DNA from: Reticulascus tulasneorum
Taxonomy: Eukaryota > Ascomycota > Sordariomycetes > Glomerellales > Reticulascaceae
Direction: 5' to 3'
Length of the DNA stretch: 64,000 nt
Assembly (NCBI GenBank): GCA_001557505.1
Contig: LSAX01000005.1
Location: 620,001 to 684,000 of the forward strand
Part shown: one piece after another, positions 59,077 through 64,000 of the stretch
How the letters are laid out: each line of letters begins with the position of its first letter
Numbering within the stretch: position 1 is the stretch's first letter
Notes under the pieces: model-generated
What the model was told of the DNA's origin: nothing
Seen by the model: only the letters and a program-made list of their open reading frames with translations
The model's database searches: none
Made by a program: the position numbers and the translations under genes

Positions 59077-60136
59077 TTACCAGGACACATTCCACCCACG
59101 CTTTCCGTTCAAGCTCTTGCACATCCCCACACTGCCCAAGTTATCGGGGGCGACATCCGCAGCGCACCAACGGTCCGGGCCAAACTTGCTGCTATGCTGT
59201 CGAAAGAGTCTCGCGGCCAGAATCTTTGACAGCCCTCTCCGCCGGTACGGTTCCTTCGAACTGTTTAGGGCATATGGCAATTCGTCAAATACAGCATCAA
59301 CTAACCTCGCAATGAAGAGATGTGAGGGATCCATCAAGGCCTGTTAAGAGTTAGATGGATTCACACCTTGATACCATTTGTGCAGTGCCTTTGCTCAACG
59401 GTTGTAGAGCACATACCCAGAAATGACCAGGCAATTGGTGTCCCGTCTTCAAGTTTGATCGTCGAGCCTGGCAAAAGAGACAGTGTACCCCTACGAAGGC
59501 AGTCAGCATACTCTTATTCCAGCGATTAGGCTCGCTTTTATACGTGGTTCGTGGAACTGTGGAGCGAGCAACGACAACTTCACAATCTTCTGCGGATGCC
59601 GTGTCCCATCGCATTCCCTCAGGAAGAGCTGGATCACTGTCTGGCAGTTTGTCCAGCTCAAACAACCACTTCTCGTAGTGCCATGGGCCTCTTTGCGTAA
59701 TACCAACGCCGCATCTCTCCATGGCATCTCGAACTGCGGAGTGCACTGCGCCGAGAATAGCTTCACCAGGGTACGCCCTCTTTTCGTTATATTCCCTGCT
59801 GACCTGCTTGGCCCCACTCACGACAGCGACGATCTGTTCCTCACAAACGCTTCTGTCGGCGTCGCTCATATCACCATCCTCAAGGGTTGAGTACATCCAC
59901 ATCTCCGTTTCAGGTCCGCGTGAGAAATCGAGATACGCGACTGCGAACTTCTGCGGCTCCCGCTTGAACTCCCCATATTCCGCGGCAACGATGATTCTCG
60001 ACGTCGGGGTTATGCCCCCCGGAAAACGTGTGAACTGCAGTCGACGAAGAACCGGGACTGAGTAGGGTAAATGCTCCGACAAAAGCTCAACTAACCCATC
60101 AGGGACTGTGGAGTAAATGTGAAAATTCGCAGCCAT
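59077..60136 (-). CDS. GNAT-family N-acetyltransferase
   Basis: Four exons: 60136-59544, 59490-59417, 59340-59306 and 59253-59077; introns 53, 76 and 52 nt; 292 aa. Splicing is essential: without it the frame runs on to unrelated sequence. The joins give VPRTTGTLSLLPGSTIKL, EDGTPIAWSFLGLDGSLTSL and LHCEEPYRRRGLSKILAARL, the last being the acetyl-CoA motif A (Q/RxxGxG/A-type, here RRRGLS). The end PDNLGSVGMCKSLNGKRGWNVSW matches the GNAT motif B region where Asn and the final aromatic residues are conserved. The N-terminal 150 residues resemble the fungal FR47/GCN5-like group that starts with a short beta-rich domain. The acceptor substrate is unknown. Neighbouring the ureohydrolase, a polyamine-related role is a guess only. 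Confidence 0.88.
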
Positions 60137-60616
60137 TACCGCGATTGACTGATGTTTGGCAATAAACTCTGGGTGCTATTTACACTTATGCGTTCAAGGC
60201 AAAGTCGATAGAAAGCCGTGGTGGTTGTTTAACGCAAGAAGGCTCCGACGAAAATCATGAGTCACGTCGGGAGCCCGGCCCGGCCACAACTTATCCATTG
60301 CGACTGAATAAAACCGGGGCTTGCGGGCATACATGGCCAGCCGGCCGAACAGGATGCAGCAGTTTGCGAGCCAGTACCGGCATCGGCTGCGGCCGGTTGG
60401 TCGAACTCAGTCTTTCCGATAGCCGCCTGGCCTGGCACAGTGGCATATTAAATGGACTAGTTATCACGGACAGGGCTTTGATGTCATCCACTGCTTAGTG
60501 CGAAGGTGGGCCACTAGGTTGCTGAGTTTCGGTATCAATCGCGGATACTGAAACTGGTAGAAGACGAGTTAAGGGGCCAAACAATGTGTAGATTACTATG
60601 CTAATGGTTATGGTAT
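60137..60616. other. Intergenic region, 0.5 kb
   Basis: Upstream of the acetyltransferase and downstream of the alpha/beta-hydrolase gene. GCCGGCC-like words at 60270-60400. No gene recognised. Confidence 0.5.
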
Positions 60617-61973
60617 TTACTGTCTTGTTGCCTCCATTACTTCCTCCAGCATTCTGGCCAGTGCCCCGTAGTGAGGAAGGCAAATCGTATCATGGTTCGA
60701 TTCGGATACCAGCTCGCTCTCATATGACAGACAATCTTGATGCTCACCGCTGCTCATCTGCCCATCATGAGCAAAGCGCTGGAAGCACTTATCGAAGTAC
60801 TCCGGGCCTTGCTTGCCTATCATGAAGTCCGTTTCAGCCCAGAATGTCTTCAAGATCAGTTTATGTTGGGTAGTAGGTTCATTCAAGCTTGTCTGCTCGA
60901 AATACTCCTGCAATTTCGCCTCCAAAGCATCAGGGTAGGTCTCGTAATTATCACAAGCACCCCAGGGGCCGGCCACCTCTTTTCGCAACGTAAGGAGCGC
61001 CTCGTGGTTAGCAGCGCTAGTGCTCTCGCTGAAGATGGCATGCATGAGTGCTTTCGTCCGCGCCGCATACTCATCCGCCGATACTCCGCAGTACTCGCGG
61101 CACAGGTCGTCCCGCTCATGTTTGTCGACGCGTCTCCCGCTATCCGTCCTATCACCTCCGAAGACGGAAGCAAACGGTGCCGACACAACATGAGACAGCA
61201 TACCGGAGAAGTGCACCGTGGGTACGATGGTGGTGTTCACGAAGCGCACAATACTGTCAAACCCTGTGATGAGTTGGGAGGGTAGATGTGACGAGAATGA
61301 CAGCAATGCCATGCCAGAGTGGTCAGGAGCCACCCACGGGGCGAAAAGATACAGTTTGCGGTTCGACGGGGGCAGGATCCACGGCATGGCATGCACGGTA
61401 TTCAGCGCGTAAATGGCACCGCAGCTGTGTGCAGCAAGAGAGACATGCCGGACATTGAGAACAGTCATTAGCGCTGGCACCATCTCTAACCAGACGGCCA
61501 GTCGAAGAGATGGCTCGACAGGAGTTGAGCCACCCATCCCAGGCCTGTACCACAGGATTAATAAGATCGATTTCTTTAGAGGATCCCCGATTGGAACAAA
61601 GACGCCAAACTGACCTGTCCATCACGACAACTCTCATCCCGAGCTTCGAACCTAGGTAATCAGCAGTCGAGGCTTGGAACCTTCCACCATATAATCCACC
61701 GATGAACACCAGTGTCGGGGCATCGTCGCTCTCCAACCCTGCCACCGCGTAGGTTATCGTGAGCTCTCCATGCGAATCTGTTGCGGGGAGCATGAAACGG
61801 CGATTGAACTTGGCCTGCTTGACGTACTCGTCAGCCCGGGACTCCAATTCCACCGTTGTCGTCGATGCGCCCGCGTGTGTCTCTGCGGGGGCTGCGACAA
61901 TGAGATCCGGCGCCGTCCTTCCGATTTCCGTGGCCGGCATTGGCGATCGGCTTGACAGCGATAGGGTCGACAT
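60617..61973 (-). CDS. Alpha/beta-hydrolase-fold protein
   Basis: Two exons, 61973-61615 and 61544-60617, intron 70 nt, 428 aa. The start ATG gives MSTLSLSSRSPMPA; an in-frame GTG upstream is not used. The splice rebuilds MRVVVMDRPGMGGSTPV, the strand-4 oxyanion region of this fold, preceded by TLVFIGGLYGGRF (HG-loop position). The nucleophile elbow is VSLAAHSCGAIYAL, with Ser in A-H-S-C-G. Candidate Asp and His follow near the C terminus (AETDFMIG and ESNHDTICLPHYG). A long insertion with charged helices lies between about residues 220 and 330. No signal peptide. Broad serine-hydrolase or esterase assignment; substrate unknown. Confidence 0.87.
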
Positions 61974-62367
61974 TTTTAAGAATGTCACAAAGATGTCACT
62001 TCGCCAGTTGCAATAATCTTGAACTCAAAAACATGGAACAGATTTGGAATCCCGGACGGATGACTAAGTAAAAAGTCGCCTCTTGAGTTTAAACCACGGG
62101 AGGATTGTTATAATTCGTTTCCTAAGAAATAAAACCGCGTCATCTCCACGTATTTTCATCCTCTGTTAAGGGTAGGCCTGCGGCTAGTGGTGTGTGGTGC
62201 TCCATTATGACTCGAACTGGGATCGACGGACGGAAGTTAGTCCGAGATATTTTGGGGTATTGCGCTGGGAATCTCAGTCTCTTGATTTTGAACTCCGCCG
62301 TCTAAGTACGCCATGCAATGCTTGCAAATTCAAAATACAATGGAACCACCACCATCCAGTGACCGTC
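61974..62367. other. Short intergenic region
   Basis: Upstream of the hydrolase gene and 3' flank of PRP17. No gene seen. Confidence 0.5.
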
Positions 62368-64000
62368 TCAGTCCCAATACCTAATCTCGCCATCCATCCC
62401 CGCGGAGACAAGCTTGCTCGTCTCTTGAGGATGCCACTGCACACATGTAACAGCCTGGTTTCCCGCTTTCAACTTATGATACATTTTACATGTCTTCCAG
62501 TCCCAGAAGGCGATGAACCCTTGAGTGTCACCTGACGCGAGGAACTGCCCATCCGGACTAATTGATACGTCAATCGCGGTTCCCGCGTTGTTGTGTCCGC
62601 GGTAGCTCTTCTTGCGATTCTGCCTGAACTTGTCCGTTGCGCCATAGACGACGATCTGGTTGTCGGAGCTCCTGTGACGGGTTAGTTTATGTTAAAAGAC
62701 AAAAGAAGGGGGTCAGGGGTGACGGACTGATAGGCGACGTATTTGCCGGTAGGATGAAGGGCAGCCCGTGTCATAGGGTACATGTAAGGCTCCGCGATGT
62801 ATTTGATGGGGACTGGAATGTTGTAGTCCCAGGCGCGCAGAGACTTGTCATCAGACGTAGTCATGAAGCGGCGGTTCTCATCCACGAAGACAATCGAGTT
62901 GATCGCCGCAAGATGGTGATCTAAAAAAACGTTAGCCATTCAGCGCGGCCTGAGAGGAGCTGGGAACTTACCGTATTCCTGCATGACCTCATTTCCAGCT
63001 CGGGTATCCCACTGGATAATCTTTTTGTCGGACATACCTGCCAGGAACTCGTGAGAGTTCTCTGGGGACGGATTGAATTGAATGCAATGCGGCGTCTTGC
63101 CCGTTGTGAACTTGCTGATGCAAGTACCCGTCTCTGTATCCCAAAGCTTGATCATGCGATCAAAAGATGAGGAAATGAACTGCGTGCCGGAGATATTGAA
63201 GGAGACGTCCGAAACAGCCTTCGTATGGCCAGAATATGTCCGAAGCAGCTCTCTTTCGTGGTAGACATCCCATATCTTGACCGTACAGTCTGCAGACGCC
63301 GAAAGCATAAGATGGCCGGCATTGGGGTAGAACCGCAAGGCCGTGACAGCCTTGGTATGATTCTTCCAGGAATGTATTTGTTTTTTGGGGATGTAGTTCG
63401 TAACGCTGCCGGGCTCTTTTCGCAAGTCGATATCCAGATCTTGGGGTATGGTAGTCCATGACCGTCCTTGATAGTCGTACTCTTGCGATCCGTTGAATGT
63501 CGATGTCTCCTCCCCCATCTCTTCAACTTCTTTCCGCCTTGCAATCGCCTGTTCTGGGGCGCGAATGACGGTCCCACTCTCCACGACGTCCTCTTCCTCT
63601 TCAATTTCTTCATACTCCTCATCGCTTGCGAGCTCCTCACCCTCCCCTACCACCTCATACTCCTCGCGCTTGTACTTCGCCCAAGGCCCAATATATGCGC
63701 CATCACCGTCCACAATCGAGGCATCTCCCTTCTTCTCTCGGCCGGACCTTATTCGTGCTGCTTCCTCTTTCAGCGCTTCCCCTGTTTGGTACTCTCGTTC
63801 CGGCCCGCCTCTGCGCTCGATCGCCCTGTGTTTACTTCGAAAGGTATGTTCGGATAAGTGTGTCTCCTCCGCGTAGCCAGTCAGAATATTCTTGCGCTTC
63901 ACGGCAACAGTGTCGTCCTTGAATGGGTTTGCTGGTCCAAGCCTTGGGCGGGCAAGGTCCTCGCCGGTGTAGGGCACAACGGCATGGTCTGGTAGAGCTT
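62368..64000 (-). CDS. PRP17: Pre-mRNA splicing factor PRP17/CDC40 (5' part outside window)
   Basis: WD40 protein of the catalytic spliceosome, acting at the second splicing step. The frame is open to the right edge (LPDHAVVPYTGEDL near the edge), so the N terminus is missing; 507 residues are visible. Exons: 64000-62972, 62920-62728 and 62671-62368, joined as QEYDHHLAAINSIVF and VAYQSSDNQIVVYG. The N-terminal half has the conserved YAEETHLSEHTFRSKHRAI block and an acidic stretch. Seven WD40 blades follow, such as HTKAVTALRFYPNAGHLMLS, FDRMIKLWDTETG and DDKSLRAWDYNIPV, ending with GMDGEIRYWD and TGA. The second intron has a GTCCGT donor, a mild departure from the local consensus. Identity is very secure. 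Confidence 0.95.

Overview
The window reads as nuclear DNA of a filamentous ascomycete, most likely a Sordariomycete. Supporting this are short introns (mostly 50-75 nt, GT...AG, with CTAAC/CTGAC-type branch sites near the 3' end), gene families confined to Pezizomycotina (UstYa/DUF3328, DUF3176, the fungal STAND N-terminal domain, a cutinase-TF-like Zn2Cys6 regulator, a hard-surface-induced-protein-5-like methyltransferase), about one gene per 2.5 kb, and gene-poor gaps with microsatellites and repeated ACCTACCT words. I found no rRNA, tRNA, CRISPR array or intact transposon. All exon boundaries were built by hand from frame, splice sites and family conservation.

Left part (1-16.7 kb) is mostly housekeeping: the 3' end of mitochondrial EF-G, homoisocitrate dehydrogenase of lysine synthesis, a long disordered protein, mitochondrial ribosomal protein uS8m, a proline-rich protein with an ASPGL repeat, a single-span membrane protein with two PPxY motifs, and a Cys-rich single-span surface protein.

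The middle (17-48 kb) is accessory-type: a UstYa-family oxidase, an MCT-like MFS transporter, a tail-anchored sulfotransferase-like protein, a WrbA/Pst2 flavoprotein with an in-frame CAAX-ending extension beyond its stop codon, two convergent membrane-anchored methyltransferase-like genes, a multi-span membrane protein, a STAND N-terminal-domain protein without an NTPase, a second MFS transporter, an F-box protein and a small secreted Tyr/Gly-rich protein. Long gene-poor gaps (38-41.4, 42-46 and 46.6-48.5 kb) separate some of these.

The right part (48.5-64 kb) holds a SET-domain gene with frame problems in its 5' part, a CTF1-like transcription factor, a DUF3176 membrane-protein gene interrupted by at least one nonsense codon, a nine-exon secreted ureohydrolase (agmatinase-like), a GNAT acetyltransferase, an alpha/beta hydrolase, and splicing factor PRP17/CDC40, which runs off the right edge.

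No complete secondary-metabolite cluster is present, since there is no PKS, NRPS or terpene synthase. The items most worth a second look are the WrbA C-terminal CAAX extension, the PPxY membrane protein as a possible Rsp5 adaptor, the paired membrane methyltransferases, and the two damaged genes (SET and DUF3176).
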